Numbered from the stretch's first letter, positions 52,865-62,475 are shown. The stretch is 64,000 bases of DNA from Clostridia bacterium (GCA_017541305.1 JAFXZJ010000025.1:44834-108833), one strand, 5' to 3'. A program made the numbers and translations. The notes: a model not told the origin generated them from the letters alone.

Positions 52865-53146
52865 TTATTTACCGCGCGTAGTCTTCTCGGAGCCACGGTG
52901 GCCGCGGAAGGTGCGGGTGGGGGCGAATTCGCCCAGCTTATGACCGACCATATCCTCAGTGATATAGACGGGAACGTGCTTCTTACCGTCATGAACGGCG
53001 ATGGTGTGACCCACCATATCGGGGAAGATCGTGGAAGCTCTGGACCAAGTCTTCAATACGGTCTTCTTGCCGGTCTGATTCATTTCCTGAATGCGGGCGA
53101 GAAGCTTTTCGGACACGAACGGTCCCTTTTTGACTGACCTACTCAT
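52865..53146 (-). CDS. rpsS: 30S ribosomal protein S19
   Basis: 93 residues: [39 protein letters not shown] and [12 protein letters not shown]. Confidence 0.98.
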   Translation of the reverse strand: MSRSVKKGPFVSEKLLARIQEMNQTGKKTVLKTWSRASTIFPDMVGHTIAVHDGKKHVPVYITEDMVGHKLGEFAPTRTFRGHRGSEKTTRGK

Positions 53147-53164
53147 TACTTTTCTCCTCCCTAA

Positions 53165-53998
53165 TTATTTGCCGTTCCTGCGGCGTACGATGAACTTATC
53201 GTTGATGTTCTTGGTCTTGCGGGTCTTATGACCGAGAGCGGGCTTGCCCCAAGGAGTGACGGGACCGGGACGGCCGATGGGGCTCTTGCCCTCACCACCG
53301 CCGTGGGGATGGTCGTTGGGGTTCATGACGGAACCGCGGACAGTGGGACGGACGCCCATGTGACGCTTGCGGCCCGCTTTACCGAGCATGATGTTCGCAG
53401 AGTCGATATTGCCGACCTGACCGATGGTGGCCTTGCAGCCGAGGGGGATGAGCCTGACCTCGCCGCTGGGAAGACGTACCTGAGCGTACTTGCCTTCCTT
53501 GGCCATGAGCTGAGCGGCGTTGCCCGCGCTGCGGACGAGCTGAGCGCCCTTGCCGGGAAGCAGCTCGATGCAGTGGATCATCGTGCCGACGGGAATGTTG
53601 CGAAGGGGGATGGCGTTGCCGATCTTGATATCGGCGCCCTCACCGGAGACTACGGTATCGCCGACGTTCAGACCGAAGGGGGCGATGATGTAGCGCTTTT
53701 CGCCGTCCGCATAGTGCAGAAGAGCGATATTCGCGGTGCGGTTGGGATCGTACTCGATCGTGGCGACCTTGGCGGGAACGTTGTCCTTATTGCGCTTGAA
53801 GTCGATGATGCGGTAGTAGACCCTGTTGCCGCCGCCGATGTGGCGGGTGGTGATGCGGCCGCGGTTGTTACGGCCGCCGGTGCGCTTCTTGGCCTCGAGC
53901 AGGGAACGCTCGGGCTTATTACAGGTGATCTCCTCATACATGGAGACGGTCATGAAACGCTGACCGGGGGTTGTGGGCTTTATTTTCCTGATAGCCAT
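53165..53998 (-). CDS. rplB: 50S ribosomal protein L2
   Basis: 277 residues: [12 protein letters not shown], and the conserved [20 protein letters not shown] near the peptidyl transferase centre. Confidence 0.98.
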   Translation of the reverse strand: MAIRKIKPTTPGQRFMTVSMYEEITCNKPERSLLEAKKRTGGRNNRGRITTRHIGGGNRVYYRIIDFKRNKDNVPAKVATIEYDPNRTANIALLHYADGEKRYIIAPFGLNVGDTVVSGEGADIKIGNAIPLRNIPVGTMIHCIELLPGKGAQLVRSAGNAAQLMAKEGKYAQVRLPSGEVRLIPLGCKATIGQVGNIDSANIMLGKAGRKRHMGVRPTVRGSVMNPNDHPHGGGEGKSPIGRPGPVTPWGKPALGHKTRKTKNINDKFIVRRRNGK

Positions 53999-54010
53999 CT
54001 TAACTCCTCC

Positions 54011-54301
54011 TTACTGCATGCTGTCGAAGAACTCGATACCCTTGGAGTTCTCCTTGAGCGTGACATAAGCCTTCTTGACGGAAGGACGGCGGCCCTCGTG
54101 GAGGCCCTGCCTCTTGACCTTGCCGGCCCTGTTGATGATGTTGACCTTGGCGACCTCGACGCCGAAGACGGCCTCGACGGCGTCCTTGACTTCGGTCCTG
54201 TTAGCCCTCTTGTCGACTATGAAGGTGTAGGTCTTGGCGCCTATCATATCATAGCTCTTCTCGGTGAGAACGGGGCGGATGATTATATCGTGGAAATTCA
54301 T
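54011..54301 (-). CDS. rplW: 50S ribosomal protein L23
   Basis: 96 residues: [21 protein letters not shown] and [14 protein letters not shown]. Start overlaps the rplD stop by 4 nt (ATGA). Confidence 0.97.
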   Translation of the reverse strand: MNFHDIIIRPVLTEKSYDMIGAKTYTFIVDKRANRTEVKDAVEAVFGVEVAKVNIINRAGKVKRQGLHEGRRPSVKKAYVTLKENSKGIEFFDSMQ

Positions 54302-54918
54302 GCGTATACCTCCTCGACCTTTTCTACAGCGCCCTTGGTGATAACGAGGGTGTCATGCTTGAGGATCTCATAGGTGTTGAGGGTGCCGACGAAGGTGACT
54401 TCAACGCCCTCGATATTGCGGGCGGACTTGACGACCTTCTCGTCGTTCTCGGCGATGACGATCAGGGGCTTTACGGCCTTGAGCGCGTTGAGGGCCTTGG
54501 CCATCTCGGCGGTCTTGATCTCGTTCATCTCGAGGGAATCGACTACGACGATCTTCTCATCGGCGACCTTGGAGCTGAGGGCGGAGGCGAGAGCGACGCG
54601 CTTCAGCTTCTTGTTGAGGGAAAGACGGTAATCGCGGGGCTTGGGGGCGAAGACTACGCCGCCGTGGGTCCACTGGGGGCTCCTGGTGGAACCCTGACGG
54701 GCACGGCCGGTGCCCTTCTGACGCCAGGGCTTCTTGCCGCCGCCGGAAACCTCGGCACGGGTCTTGGCGCTCTGGGTGCCCTGACGCTGGTTGGCGAGGT
54801 AAGCGACTACGTAGGAATGCATTGCGGAGGCATTGATCTCAGCGCCGAAAACGGTCTCTGCAAGATCGATGGTGCCGATATTCTGGCCCTTCATGTTATA
54901 AAGATTTACATTAGGCAT
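54298..54918 (-). CDS. rplD: 50S ribosomal protein L4
   Basis: 206 residues. The exit-tunnel loop [19 protein letters not shown] is intact. In E. coli L4 represses the S10 operon through its leader, relevant to the long leader upstream of rpsJ here. Confidence 0.98.
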   Translation of the reverse strand: MPNVNLYNMKGQNIGTIDLAETVFGAEINASAMHSYVVAYLANQRQGTQSAKTRAEVSGGGKKPWRQKGTGRARQGSTRSPQWTHGGVVFAPKPRDYRLSLNKKLKRVALASALSSKVADEKIVVVDSLEMNEIKTAEMAKALNALKAVKPLIVIAENDEKVVKSARNIEGVEVTFVGTLNTYEILKHDTLVITKGAVEKVEEVYA

Positions 54919-54933
54919 GATTCTTTACCTCCC

Positions 54934-55560
54934 TTACTTGATGGTGCTCTTTACGAGTACCAGACCGCCGTTGGCACCGGGGATGGCGCCCTTGATGAGG
55001 AGGAGGTTCCTCTCGGCATCGGAACGGACGATCTCAAGATTCTGAACGGTGATGCGCTCGCGGCCCATATGACCGGGAAGACGCTTGGTCTTGAAGACCT
55101 CACCGGGATAGGTGCAGGCGCCGAGGGAACCCGCAACGCGATAGGAATGGGAACCGTGGGTCTTGCGGCCGCGCGCCTGATTCCAACGCTTGATGTTGCC
55201 CTCAAAGCCCTTACCCTTGGAAATGCCGGTCACGTCAACGTGCTCGCCCTTTTCGAAGACGTCAGCCTTTATGACGCTGCCGACCTGGTACTGGCTGCAA
55301 TCGTCAAGGCGGAATTCCTTGACGTATCTGTGAGCACCCACACCCGCCTTCTTCAGGTGACCCATTTCGGGCTTGGTGATGAGCTTCTCACGAACGGGCA
55401 TGAACGCCATCTGAACTGCATCGTAACCATCGTGATCAACGGTCTTGATCTGAGTTACGGGGCAGGGACCGGCGAGAACGACGGTTACGGGAACCATGGT
55501 GCCGTCCTCACGGAAGACCTGGGTCATGCCGACTTTCTTACCCAATATAGCCTGTTTCAT
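54934..55560 (-). CDS. rplC: 50S ribosomal protein L3
   Basis: 208 residues: [20 protein letters not shown] and [22 protein letters not shown]. Follows rpsJ by 16 nt. Confidence 0.98.
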   Translation of the reverse strand: MKQAILGKKVGMTQVFREDGTMVPVTVVLAGPCPVTQIKTVDHDGYDAVQMAFMPVREKLITKPEMGHLKKAGVGAHRYVKEFRLDDCSQYQVGSVIKADVFEKGEHVDVTGISKGKGFEGNIKRWNQARGRKTHGSHSYRVAGSLGACTYPGEVFKTKRLPGHMGRERITVQNLEIVRSDAERNLLLIKGAIPGANGGLVLVKSTIK

Positions 55561-55576
55561 CGTGACACCTCATTCA

Positions 55577-55885
55577 TCAGAGCTTGATCTCGATGTCGAC
55601 GCCGGCGGGAAGATCGAGCTTCATCAGCGCATCGACCGTCTTGGCGGAGGGCTGGATGATGTCGATCAGGCGCTTGTGGGTGCGCATCTCGAACTGTTCT
55701 CTGGAGTCCTTGTACTTGTGCGTTGCACGGAGGATCGTTACGATCTCCTTCTCGGTGGGGAGGGGGATGGGGCCGGAGACCCTGGCACCCGTACGCCTTG
55801 CCGTGTCAACGATCTTCTCTGCGCTCCGGTCGATGAGCTCGCACTCATAGGCCTTGAGCTTAATGCGGATTCTGTTGTTTGCCAT
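55577..55885 (-). CDS. rpsJ: 30S ribosomal protein S10
   Basis: 102 residues: [21 protein letters not shown] and [15 protein letters not shown] 55885 follows GGAAGGAG; the frame runs eight codons farther upstream without a ribosome site. First gene of the superoperon, behind a leader of about 330 nt. Confidence 0.97.
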   Translation of the reverse strand: MANNRIRIKLKAYECELIDRSAEKIVDTARRTGARVSGPIPLPTEKEIVTILRATHKYKDSREQFEMRTHKRLIDIIQPSAKTVDALMKLDLPAGVDIEIKL

Positions 55886-56214
55886 TTTTAACTCCTTCCA
55901 AATTTTCACGGAATCGCCGTGCCGTAATTTTGCGGAGCGTATCGTCCCTCTGCATTCACACCCTTATAATAGGTAGGCGCAGTTCGACTTTCGCCGCTCC
56001 CGGCAGTACACTCACCCGTGCGTTTTCATATACAAAAACTTAGCGGGCGGTTTCCCGCCATGCTCCCGATTGGAGCCGCCCCCTTAAAAGTTACCCGGCA
56101 GGCGACCGGCAATCTCCCAAGAGGACAACAGTTGCTGCATCCGATTGACTTTTAGCTGTTCCCGCTACACAGGCTGCGGGCGCAGTTGGCATCAAAAGCC
56201 GCACATTGCGCAAC
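55886..56214 (-). ncRNA. Long structured leader of the S10 superoperon
   Basis: About 330 nt between the promoter and rpsJ without a coding frame. In the minus-strand RNA: GGCGG-GAAA-CCGCC (GNRA loop) near 56050-56065, a GCUCC/GGAGC hairpin just before it, and CAAUC pairing with GAUUG around an inner GGA..GCAGC-AACU-GUUGU-CC hairpin. It matches no leader I recognise and has no terminator T-run. Possible ribosomal-protein autoregulation. Confidence 0.5.
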
Positions 56215-56221
56215 ATTACAC

Positions 56222-56249
56222 ATTATACATATTTCTCATGCAATTGCAA
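56222..56249 (-). promoter_or_regulatory. Promoter of the S10 superoperon
   Basis: Minus strand TTGCAA (56249-56244), 16-nt spacer, TATAAT (56227-56222). The same TTGCAA -35 starts the tilS operon. Confidence 0.7.
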
Positions 56250-56348
56250 TAGGCAAAAGGGCGTTTTCCAAAGTATATTTTTTCGTGCACGCTCTGCCGT
56301 GCGTTCTCAGCCTTATATGCCCGCTCAGCCGTTCACGAATAATATATT

Positions 56349-56870
56349 TTATTTGAACAGCTGAGGTATGCGCTTCCTGAGAGCGTATGCAAGGGGTATT
56401 CCGGGCAGGCACGAGGCCGCCTCGCCGAGGAAAACGAAGAGGAAAAGCAGGCCCATGCTCATCTCGTCGAAATACACCCATTTGATTATAAAGGGCAGTA
56501 TGAGCGTGTTGGAAAGTATGTTTGGGACGGGCGAAAGCACGAGCGCGAGGGTCCCTCTGCCCCTCTTTTTGAGCGCGCTTGAAACGTAATAGCACGCGAG
56601 CGCGCCAAGCAGGGTGGCAAGCGAGCCGAACACGACGTCCCAAGGGGCGGAGCCGAGCAGCAGATTTGCCAGCACGCAGCCGATCGTCAGGCCCGGCACG
56701 GCCGCAAAGCCGAAAAACGGCAGCACGCAGAGCGCTTCGGAGAAGCGTATCTGCACGGCAAGGCTTGTAAGACCGAGCATCTGCGACAGCAGCGTGAGCG
56801 AAACGTAAAGCGCCGCCGTAACGGCTCCCTGAGCTGCGTACAGGGTGCTGCTGCTCATTCTGTTCTGCAT
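56349..56870 (-). CDS. queT: QueT family queuosine precursor transporter
   Basis: 173 residues, five to six membrane helices. Family sequence: AAQGAVTAALYVSLTLL, QIRFSEALCVLPFFG, GLTIGCVLANLLLG and DVVFGSLATLLGAL. An ECF-type substrate component for a queuosine precursor (preQ0/preQ1); the energising module is elsewhere. ATG 56870 has AAAGGAG seven nt upstream and lies 2 nt after the dagK stop. No preQ1 riboswitch lies before it. Confidence 0.87.
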   Translation of the reverse strand: MQNRMSSSTLYAAQGAVTAALYVSLTLLSQMLGLTSLAVQIRFSEALCVLPFFGFAAVPGLTIGCVLANLLLGSAPWDVVFGSLATLLGALACYYVSSALKKRGRGTLALVLSPVPNILSNTLILPFIIKWVYFDEMSMGLLFLFVFLGEAASCLPGIPLAYALRKRIPQLFK

Positions 56871-56872
56871 GA

Positions 56873-57829
56873 TCAAACTCCTTTCGGGAGCAGGCTGCCG
56901 CTCCCCTTCCTTTTCGGAAGCACCATTTTTATCGCCGAATGCACGTTCCTTATCTCGGCTTCGTGCCAGGCCTCGGCATGCTCGCCGTCAAGCATCCAGT
57001 CGACGGGCTCCGCGGGCTCGAACCGCACGCGGTCGGAAACGAACACCTGCATTAGATCGCAGCCGAAATCGCCCGTCGTGAGCGCGTGCGCAATACGGCT
57101 CAGATCGAGCGCGTTTTCGGGATACCTTATCAGCATCACCTCGAAAAGCCCGTCGTTAAGATCTATCTTGCGCTTCCTGTTATAGTTTATGACGCCGATT
57201 ATACTGGGCGTGTTGCTGACCGAGGCAAACGCGAGCCTTTCGGAATAAGTCCTGCCGTTGACGGTAACGTTGACGCGGATGGGCTTTATGTTGGCCAGCG
57301 CCGAAAGCCCGCCGCCCAGGTAGGCCATGAAGCCCCACACGTTCTTCGCGCTCTGGTCGGTGGTATAGCCGATGTCGGTGAACGCGCCGAAGGAGGCAAG
57401 GCAGGCATAATGCCTTCCGTTGAAGCAGCCCACGTCGATCGGGGTCTCCTCCCCCGCCACCGCAGTCTCGATCAGCTTGCGGCGCTGCTTGGGCAGGCCG
57501 AGCGCCTTGGCGAAATCGTTGGTCGAGCCCATCGGGATATAGCCTATCGAGGGGCGCTTTTCAAGCATCATCACGCCGCGGACGACCTCGTTGACGGTGC
57601 CGTCGCCGCCTATGCAGACGAGCCTTTCGCATTCGCCGCCGTATTCGCGCGAGAGCTCGAAGGCGTCCCCGCGGCAGCAGGTGGTGAAGGCGAGCGTTTC
57701 AAAGCCCGCGCCCGAAAGCGCTTCGACCGCGGGAGCCAAGGCGAGCCCCGCGTTTGCGGCGCCCGCCTTGGGATTTGCTATGAGCAGCGCTTTTCTGCGC
57801 CGGGATCGTTCGAAGCGTATCAGGGTCAT
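56873..57829 (-). CDS. Diacylglycerol/lipid kinase family protein (YegS/BmrU-like)
   Basis: 318 residues of the DAGK catalytic fold. N-terminal ANPKAGAA, the nucleotide motif CIGGDGTVNEV near residue 73, MGSTNDFAKALG, and a C-terminal beta-sandwich ending around DWMLDGEHAEAW. Phosphorylates a membrane lipid such as diacylglycerol. Starts 3 nt after the LCP stop. Confidence 0.88.
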   Translation of the reverse strand: MTLIRFERSRRRKALLIANPKAGAANAGLALAPAVEALSGAGFETLAFTTCCRGDAFELSREYGGECERLVCIGGDGTVNEVVRGVMMLEKRPSIGYIPMGSTNDFAKALGLPKQRRKLIETAVAGEETPIDVGCFNGRHYACLASFGAFTDIGYTTDQSAKNVWGFMAYLGGGLSALANIKPIRVNVTVNGRTYSERLAFASVSNTPSIIGVINYNRKRKIDLNDGLFEVMLIRYPENALDLSRIAHALTTGDFGCDLMQVFVSDRVRFEPAEPVDWMLDGEHAEAWHEAEIRNVHSAIKMVLPKRKGSGSLLPKGV

Positions 57830-57832
57830 CTG

Positions 57833-58918
57833 TTACCTTACTCCATAGAAGAAGGTGTGGATCCACTCCTTGTTCTTTTCGATATCGATGTGTATGACGG
57901 CCATGCCGCGCTCGTAAGCATAGGACCACGAGCCCTCGCACGGGATGGTGCCCTTGATGGGCGCGCCGCCGTTGCCGAAAACGACTCCTGTGCCGATCGA
58001 GATCATCTGCCACGGGGTCATGTTGGTTTCGACGTAATCCGTGAGCGAATAGATGAGGCTGGTGAGCGAAGCAACGCTCTTTTCCTGCTTTGCCCTGGCA
58101 AACAACGCGCTCATAACGGCCCTTTGGCGCTCGGTACGCGACCAGTCGCCGTTGCCGAGAGTCCTGTTTCGGGTGTGCATGAGCACCTGCTCGCCGTTAA
58201 GATGGCATATGCCGCCCGCGCCCATGACAATCTTGTTGCCCGGCTCGAGCCTTCCATTATAATATGATATCTCCGCATCCGTAAGAAGCAGATCGATGCC
58301 GCCGAGCGTATCGACGATATGCTTCATATTTTCGAAGTCGGTGATCATATAGTACTGGATATCCAGCCCGAAATTGGCGTTGATGGTGTTGATCGCAAGG
58401 CCTATGCCGCCGAAGCGGTAGGCGGCGTTGACACGGTTCCACAGCTCCCTGCCGGGGATATAGATCCACGTGTCGCGCAGCACCGAGACCGTCCTTATCG
58501 TGTGCAGGCGCTGATTGTAGGAGACTATCAGCATGACGTCCGAACGGCCGCCTCCGTCGCTGCCCCTGGTATCATCGCCCATTACGAGAATGTTTACAAC
58601 GTCGGGATCGATGGCGTTCTCAACGTAGATGGGATCAGCATAGATCAGGTTGGGATCGAGCGACTCGTCAACGTCCCTGTCGAGGCCGTCGGGATCGCCG
58701 TCCGCCGGTACGAGGCCCGGATCGGGGGTGTCATAGGGCGATACCGTGGGCTTTGCAACGGTCTTGATCGCGTTGATGCTCATGCCGTAAAGCTTGATCA
58801 GCGTGAACAGACCGAAGCCCACGATGAGAAGCACTATGAGCATCAGTATTATGACGATCGTCTTTTTGGTTTTGGACAACCGCTTTTTCGGTTTCTTTTC
58901 TTCTGCAACAGTTTCCAT
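57833..58918 (-). CDS. LytR-CpsA-Psr (LCP) family cell-wall ligase
   Basis: 361 residues. Basic N-terminus, one transmembrane helix (TIVIILMLIVLLIVGFG), a Pro/Asp-rich spacer, then the LCP domain: ILVMGDDTRG, RSDVMLIVS, VSVLRDTWIYIPG and NRVNAAYRFGG, and HTRNRTLGNGDWSRTERQR. Members transfer lipid-linked glycopolymers to peptidoglycan. Operon neighbour galE may supply UDP-galactose for such polymers. Confidence 0.92.
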   Translation of the reverse strand: METVAEEKKPKKRLSKTKKTIVIILMLIVLLIVGFGLFTLIKLYGMSINAIKTVAKPTVSPYDTPDPGLVPADGDPDGLDRDVDESLDPNLIYADPIYVENAIDPDVVNILVMGDDTRGSDGGGRSDVMLIVSYNQRLHTIRTVSVLRDTWIYIPGRELWNRVNAAYRFGGIGLAINTINANFGLDIQYYMITDFENMKHIVDTLGGIDLLLTDAEISYYNGRLEPGNKIVMGAGGICHLNGEQVLMHTRNRTLGNGDWSRTERQRAVMSALFARAKQEKSVASLTSLIYSLTDYVETNMTPWQMISIGTGVVFGNGGAPIKGTIPCEGSWSYAYERGMAVIHIDIEKNKEWIHTFFYGVR

Positions 58919-58926
58919 TTCAGAAT

Positions 58927-59955
58927 TTATTTCTCATACCCCATGGGGTTATTGAACTGCCAGCGCCAGGTATCCTCGCACATCCTCTTGATGTCGCGCT
59001 CCGCCTTCCAGCCAAGGAGCCTTTCCGCCTTGCCGGGATCGGCATAGCAGGTGGGGATATCGCCCGCGCGCCTGGGCGCGAACTCGTATTTGAGCTCCTT
59101 GCCGCAGGCCTTGGAGAAAGCGTCGATCACCTCGAGCACGGAATAGCCGTTGCCGGTGCCGATATTGAACACCTCGCAGCCGCTTTTGCCGATGATGTAA
59201 TCAAGCGCCTTGACGTGCGCTATCGCAAGATCGGTAACGTGGATATAGTCCCTTATGCAGGTGCCGTCGCGGGTGGGATAATCATTGCCGTTTACGAAGA
59301 GCTTTTCGCGGCGGCCGGTTGCAAACTGCGCAACGTAGGGAAGCAGGTTGTTGGGAATGCCCTGCGGATCCTCGCCGATCCTGCCGCTTTCGTCCGCGCC
59401 GATGGGGTTGAAATACCTGAGCAGCACCGCGCCGAGGCGTTCGTCGGCCTTGGCGGTATCGCGAATGATCACCTCGGACATATGCTTCGTCATGCCATAG
59501 GGATTGGTGCAGGCGCCGGTGGGCATATCCTCGCGCAGGGGCATCGTGTCGGATTCGCCATAGACCGTTGCCGAGGACGAGAACACGATGTAACGAACGT
59601 CATGCTCGGCCATACGTTCGAGCAGATTTATGGTGGAGGTGAGGTTGTTCCTGTAATACAGCGTGGGCAGCTTGACCGATTCGGGCACGCATTTGAGGCC
59701 GGCAAAATGGATCACGGCGTCGATATGCTCCTTGGTGAACAGATCGTCCAGCGCATCCTTATCGCACACGTCGATATTATAGAAGGTGACGGGCCTGCCG
59801 CCCAGCTCCTCTATCCTTGGGAGCACGCTCATGCAGGAATTGACAAGGTTGTCGGCAATTACGACGTCGCTTCCCGCGCGCATCAGTTCAACGGCCGTAT
59901 GCGACCCGATATAGCCCGCTCCTCCGGTGAGCAGCACTCGCAGATCAGTCTTCAT
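58927..59955 (-). CDS. galE: UDP-glucose 4-epimerase
   Basis: 342 residues, short-chain dehydrogenase fold. NAD loop GGAGYIGSH near residue 11, catalytic Ser in FSSSATVYGE, and the Y-x3-K in YGMTKHM. Substrate-binding YFNPIGADESG. Starts inside the end of hpt (11-nt overlap). Confidence 0.95.
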   Translation of the reverse strand: MKTDLRVLLTGGAGYIGSHTAVELMRAGSDVVIADNLVNSCMSVLPRIEELGGRPVTFYNIDVCDKDALDDLFTKEHIDAVIHFAGLKCVPESVKLPTLYYRNNLTSTINLLERMAEHDVRYIVFSSSATVYGESDTMPLREDMPTGACTNPYGMTKHMSEVIIRDTAKADERLGAVLLRYFNPIGADESGRIGEDPQGIPNNLLPYVAQFATGRREKLFVNGNDYPTRDGTCIRDYIHVTDLAIAHVKALDYIIGKSGCEVFNIGTGNGYSVLEVIDAFSKACGKELKYEFAPRRAGDIPTCYADPGKAERLLGWKAERDIKRMCEDTWRWQFNNPMGYEK

Positions 59956-60508
59956 TGGAATAGACCCCCTTCTTGAGCACGCCGATATAGGGAAGGTTCC
60001 TGTACGCGTCCGCGTAATCGAGGCCGTAGCCGACTACGAACTCATCGGGCACGATGAAGCCGAAGTAATCGGGCGTGATCTCGCAGGTCCTGCGCTCGGG
60101 CTTGTCAAGCAGGCAGACGATGCGCAGCGAGGCGGGGTTGCGGGTGCCGAGCAGCCTGGTGAGGTGATTGAGCGTGTTGCCGGAATCCATAATATCCTCG
60201 ACGATGAGCACGTGACGGTTTTCGATGCTCACGTCAAGATCCTTCTTGATGCGCACGATACCGTGGGAAGTCATGCCGTCCTCATAGCTCGAAACCGCCA
60301 TGAAGTCCATCTCCATATAGTCGTCGATATGCTTGCACAGATCCGCATAGAAGGGCACTGCGCCCCTTAATATGCAGACGAGCAGCGGGTTTTTGCCCGC
60401 ATAATCACGGGAGATGCGTTCGCCGAGCTCTTTGACCTTGGCCTGGATCTGCTCCTCGGTCAGAAGGACCCTCAGAATGTCGTTTTCAAGACCCATCTTG
60501 TTGATCAT
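59945..60508 (-). CDS. hpt: Hypoxanthine phosphoribosyltransferase
   Basis: 187 residues. The PRPP loop VLIVEDIMDSGNTL is at about residues 99-112, with the purine-binding VGYGLDYADAYRNLPYIG near the end. ATG 60508 follows GGAGGT six nt upstream. Follows tilS as in other Firmicutes. Confidence 0.96.
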   Translation of the reverse strand: MINKMGLENDILRVLLTEEQIQAKVKELGERISRDYAGKNPLLVCILRGAVPFYADLCKHIDDYMEMDFMAVSSYEDGMTSHGIVRIKKDLDVSIENRHVLIVEDIMDSGNTLNHLTRLLGTRNPASLRIVCLLDKPERRTCEITPDYFGFIVPDEFVVGYGLDYADAYRNLPYIGVLKKGVYSNED

Positions 60509-60536
60509 ATCATTACCTCCGATAAGAATAGTCTGT

Positions 60537-61979
60537 TTATTCTGCGCGCCCCAGGTATTCCGCCCGGAGCATCCTTGCCGTGTTTTCATCCACCTTGACG
60601 AGCTCGGACGAGGCATAGCCCGTCACGAACACCACCTCGCTGCCGCAGGCGATAAGGGGTATCTCATCGCGCTCGGCGCGCTCGACCTTGCGGTCGATAA
60701 GGTAATCCTTTAGCTTGCGCCTGCCCGGCGCGCCAACGGGGCGGAACCTGTCGCCCTCGAGCCTTGTGCGGATGACGGGATCGGCGCCAAGCCCGCGCAG
60801 CTTGTCGATATCGAGGAAGGCTATGTTCCTGTCCTTGACGAATCCCTCGGTGCCCTCCAAAGCCTTCACGCGGAACAGGCCGAGGGGCGTGGATATAAGC
60901 CCCTCGCGAAGGGGTATCTCGAATTCCTCCACGCGCTGCGGAGTGCCGAATTTGATAAGATCATAGCTTGTCCACGCCTCCACCCTGGGAAGCATGAGCC
61001 TTGCGCCCGTCCTTGCCTCGAGCAGCTCGGCCACGGCCTCGATATGTACTCTTTCGATATCGACCACCGCGCCCGCGTCGGAAAGCGCCATGCGGATCAC
61101 CCTGGTTTTTATAGGATAGGGCAGCTTGGCGACCTCGCGCCTTATAAGCCCGTCCTCGCATTTTGCCGACTCGTAAGCCTTGCGCGCCTGCTCGGAAAGA
61201 TAGGCCTCGTCCTGCGCAAGCAGCTCGGCCATGGAGCAGAGCGTGGGCACGATGGCGGGATTTATATGCTTTTCAAGGTAGGGCACTATATCAAGGCGCA
61301 CGCGGTTGCGCGAGCCCTCGGGGATGAGGTTGGTCTCGTCCGTGCGGTAGAGTATGCCCTCGTGCTCGAGATATGCCTCAAGCTCCTCCTTGCGGCAGTT
61401 CAGAAGCGGCCTTATTATGTTGTCGCGCTTGGGCTTCATGCCCGTGAGCCCGGCAAGGCCGCTGCCCCTTATCAGATGGAGCATTATGGATTCGGCGTTG
61501 TCGTCCATGTGATGCGCCGTGGCAATATAGCCGCAGCCCGTCCTTTTGGCGACTCTGTCGAGGAAATCATAGCGCAGCAGCCTGCCCGCGGTCTCGATGG
61601 AAAGCCCGTTCTCACGCGCATAGGCGGGAACGTCGGCCGTTTCGGAATAGAACACCACGCCCATCGCGTCGCACAGGTCGCCGCAGAAGAGCTCGTCCTC
61701 CTCCGCCCCTATGCCGCGTATGCCGTGATTGAAGTGCGCCGCGCGCACCGTCCAGCCGCGCCCGGGGGCAAGCCTTGCGAGCATGGTGAGCAGCGCGACG
61801 GAATCCGCGCCGCCCGAAAGCCCTACGAGCACCGAATCGCCCTCGTGCAGCAGGTCGTTTTCCTCGATGTATTCCGCAACGTTCTCGGCAAGATCTGCAG
61901 CGCCGATCCCGCCGGAGGGCGCAAAACGCTCCTCCTCGCTTACAAAACCGTTCCTTTCAATGTCGTCGATCTCACTCAT
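60537..61979 (-). CDS. tilS: tRNA(Ile)-lysidine synthase
   Basis: 480 residues. PP-loop LVGLSGGADSVALL near residue 50, then the N-type core with HFNHGIRG, YIATAHHMDDNAE and RPLLNCRKEEL, and a C-terminal domain with RFRPVGAPGRRKLKDYLID. Modifies the anticodon of tRNA-Ile(CAU). ATG 61979 has AAAGGAG upstream. First gene of a six-gene operon running to queT. Confidence 0.95.
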   Translation of the reverse strand: MSEIDDIERNGFVSEEERFAPSGGIGAADLAENVAEYIEENDLLHEGDSVLVGLSGGADSVALLTMLARLAPGRGWTVRAAHFNHGIRGIGAEEDELFCGDLCDAMGVVFYSETADVPAYARENGLSIETAGRLLRYDFLDRVAKRTGCGYIATAHHMDDNAESIMLHLIRGSGLAGLTGMKPKRDNIIRPLLNCRKEELEAYLEHEGILYRTDETNLIPEGSRNRVRLDIVPYLEKHINPAIVPTLCSMAELLAQDEAYLSEQARKAYESAKCEDGLIRREVAKLPYPIKTRVIRMALSDAGAVVDIERVHIEAVAELLEARTGARLMLPRVEAWTSYDLIKFGTPQRVEEFEIPLREGLISTPLGLFRVKALEGTEGFVKDRNIAFLDIDKLRGLGADPVIRTRLEGDRFRPVGAPGRRKLKDYLIDRKVERAERDEIPLIACGSEVVFVTGYASSELVKVDENTARMLRAEYLGRAE

Positions 61980-62041
61980 GGGGCTGCTCCTTTCTGTCAA
62001 GAGGGGGTGTCCGTAAAGCAATTGATACCAACTCATTTTAT

Positions 62042-62070
62042 ATTATAGCGTATTTTCAAACCGATTGCAA
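62042..62070 (-). promoter_or_regulatory. Promoter of the tilS operon
   Basis: Minus strand TTGCAA (62070-62065), 17-nt spacer, TATAAT (62047-62042). Confidence 0.75.
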
Positions 62071-62079
62071 TAATAAAAA

Positions 62080-62109
62080 CCGGTCGGAAGGGATCTTACT
62101 TCCGACCGG
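62080..62109 (-). terminator. Terminator in the downstream repeat remnant
   Basis: 11-bp stem CCGGTCGGAAG/CTTCCGACCGG and an 8-nt loop, minus tail TTTTTATTATTG. It is the copy of the surface-gene terminator carried on repeat A. Confidence 0.85.
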
Positions 62110-62135
62110 ACGGTTATTTGGCTTTGCTTTTAAAC

Positions 62136-62186
62136 TCAGCCGACCTTCTTGAACAGCACGATATTCACGCCGCTGCCGGTGGTGGC
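62136..62186 (-). pseudogene. 3' remnant of a surface-protein paralogue
   Basis: The last 16 codons read ATTGSGVNIVLFKKVG and a TGA stop, the same ending as the intact gene. Upstream of 62186 the similarity ends abruptly, and an in-frame TGA lies about 10 codons farther on. No start or ribosome site, so a fragment. Confidence 0.75.
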
Positions 62187-62366
62187 GCTAAAGCATGCGA
62201 CCAGCGGGAGCCGCGCGGGTCAGCGCGTCCGCGGCGCGACAGCCGCGGAACCTCGATCGGTCAACCCGGGCAAACCGCTCCCGCGAGACATATCCCCCGA
62301 TCTGATCGGTTCTTCCGGGTTAGGGGGATCATAAGGTATAGGACGTGTGTTCCCGGCATTACAGAA
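62187..62366. other. GC-rich island between the two repeat copies
   Basis: 180 nt unlike the flanks. It can form strong stems, for example CCGCGG pairs around 62230-62258 and CCCCC/GGGGG around a CGATCTGATCG core (about 62290-62325). No ORF, no tRNA and no intron ends recognised. Confidence 0.45.
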
Positions 62367-62475
62367 AACCGGTCGGAAGGGATCACCCTTCCGACCGGAC
62401 GGTTATTTGGCTTTGCTTTTAAACTCAGCCTACCTTCTTGAACAGCACGATATTCACGCCGCTGCCGGTGGTGGC
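62367..62475 (-). repeat. 109-bp direct repeat B, 3' end of the surface gene
   Basis: The intact-side copy, covering the terminator and the final codons of the gene at 62425-64000. Offset from copy A is 289 nt. Confidence 0.9.
62369..62398 (-). terminator. Terminator of the surface-protein gene
   Basis: 13-bp stem CCGGTCGGAAGGG/CCCTTCCGACCGG with an ATCA loop and a T-rich minus tail. Confidence 0.87.

Larger units (their letters stand above)
62078..62186 (-). repeat. 109-bp direct repeat A, copy of the surface-gene 3' end
   Basis: Matches 62367-62475 with about 4 mismatches. It carries the terminator hairpin and the last 16 codons of the surface protein. Confidence 0.9.

Noticed and set aside
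53228-54373. Long plus-strand frames opposite rplB, rplD and rplC
   Set aside because: They oppose clearly conserved ribosomal protein genes and are not credible proteins.
55960-56010. tRNA-like TTCGA segment in the S10 leader
   Set aside because: No acceptor stem or anticodon arm can be drawn around it.
62187-62366. Group II intron in the GC-rich island
   Set aside because: It is too short and lacks a domain V hairpin and intron boundary sequences.
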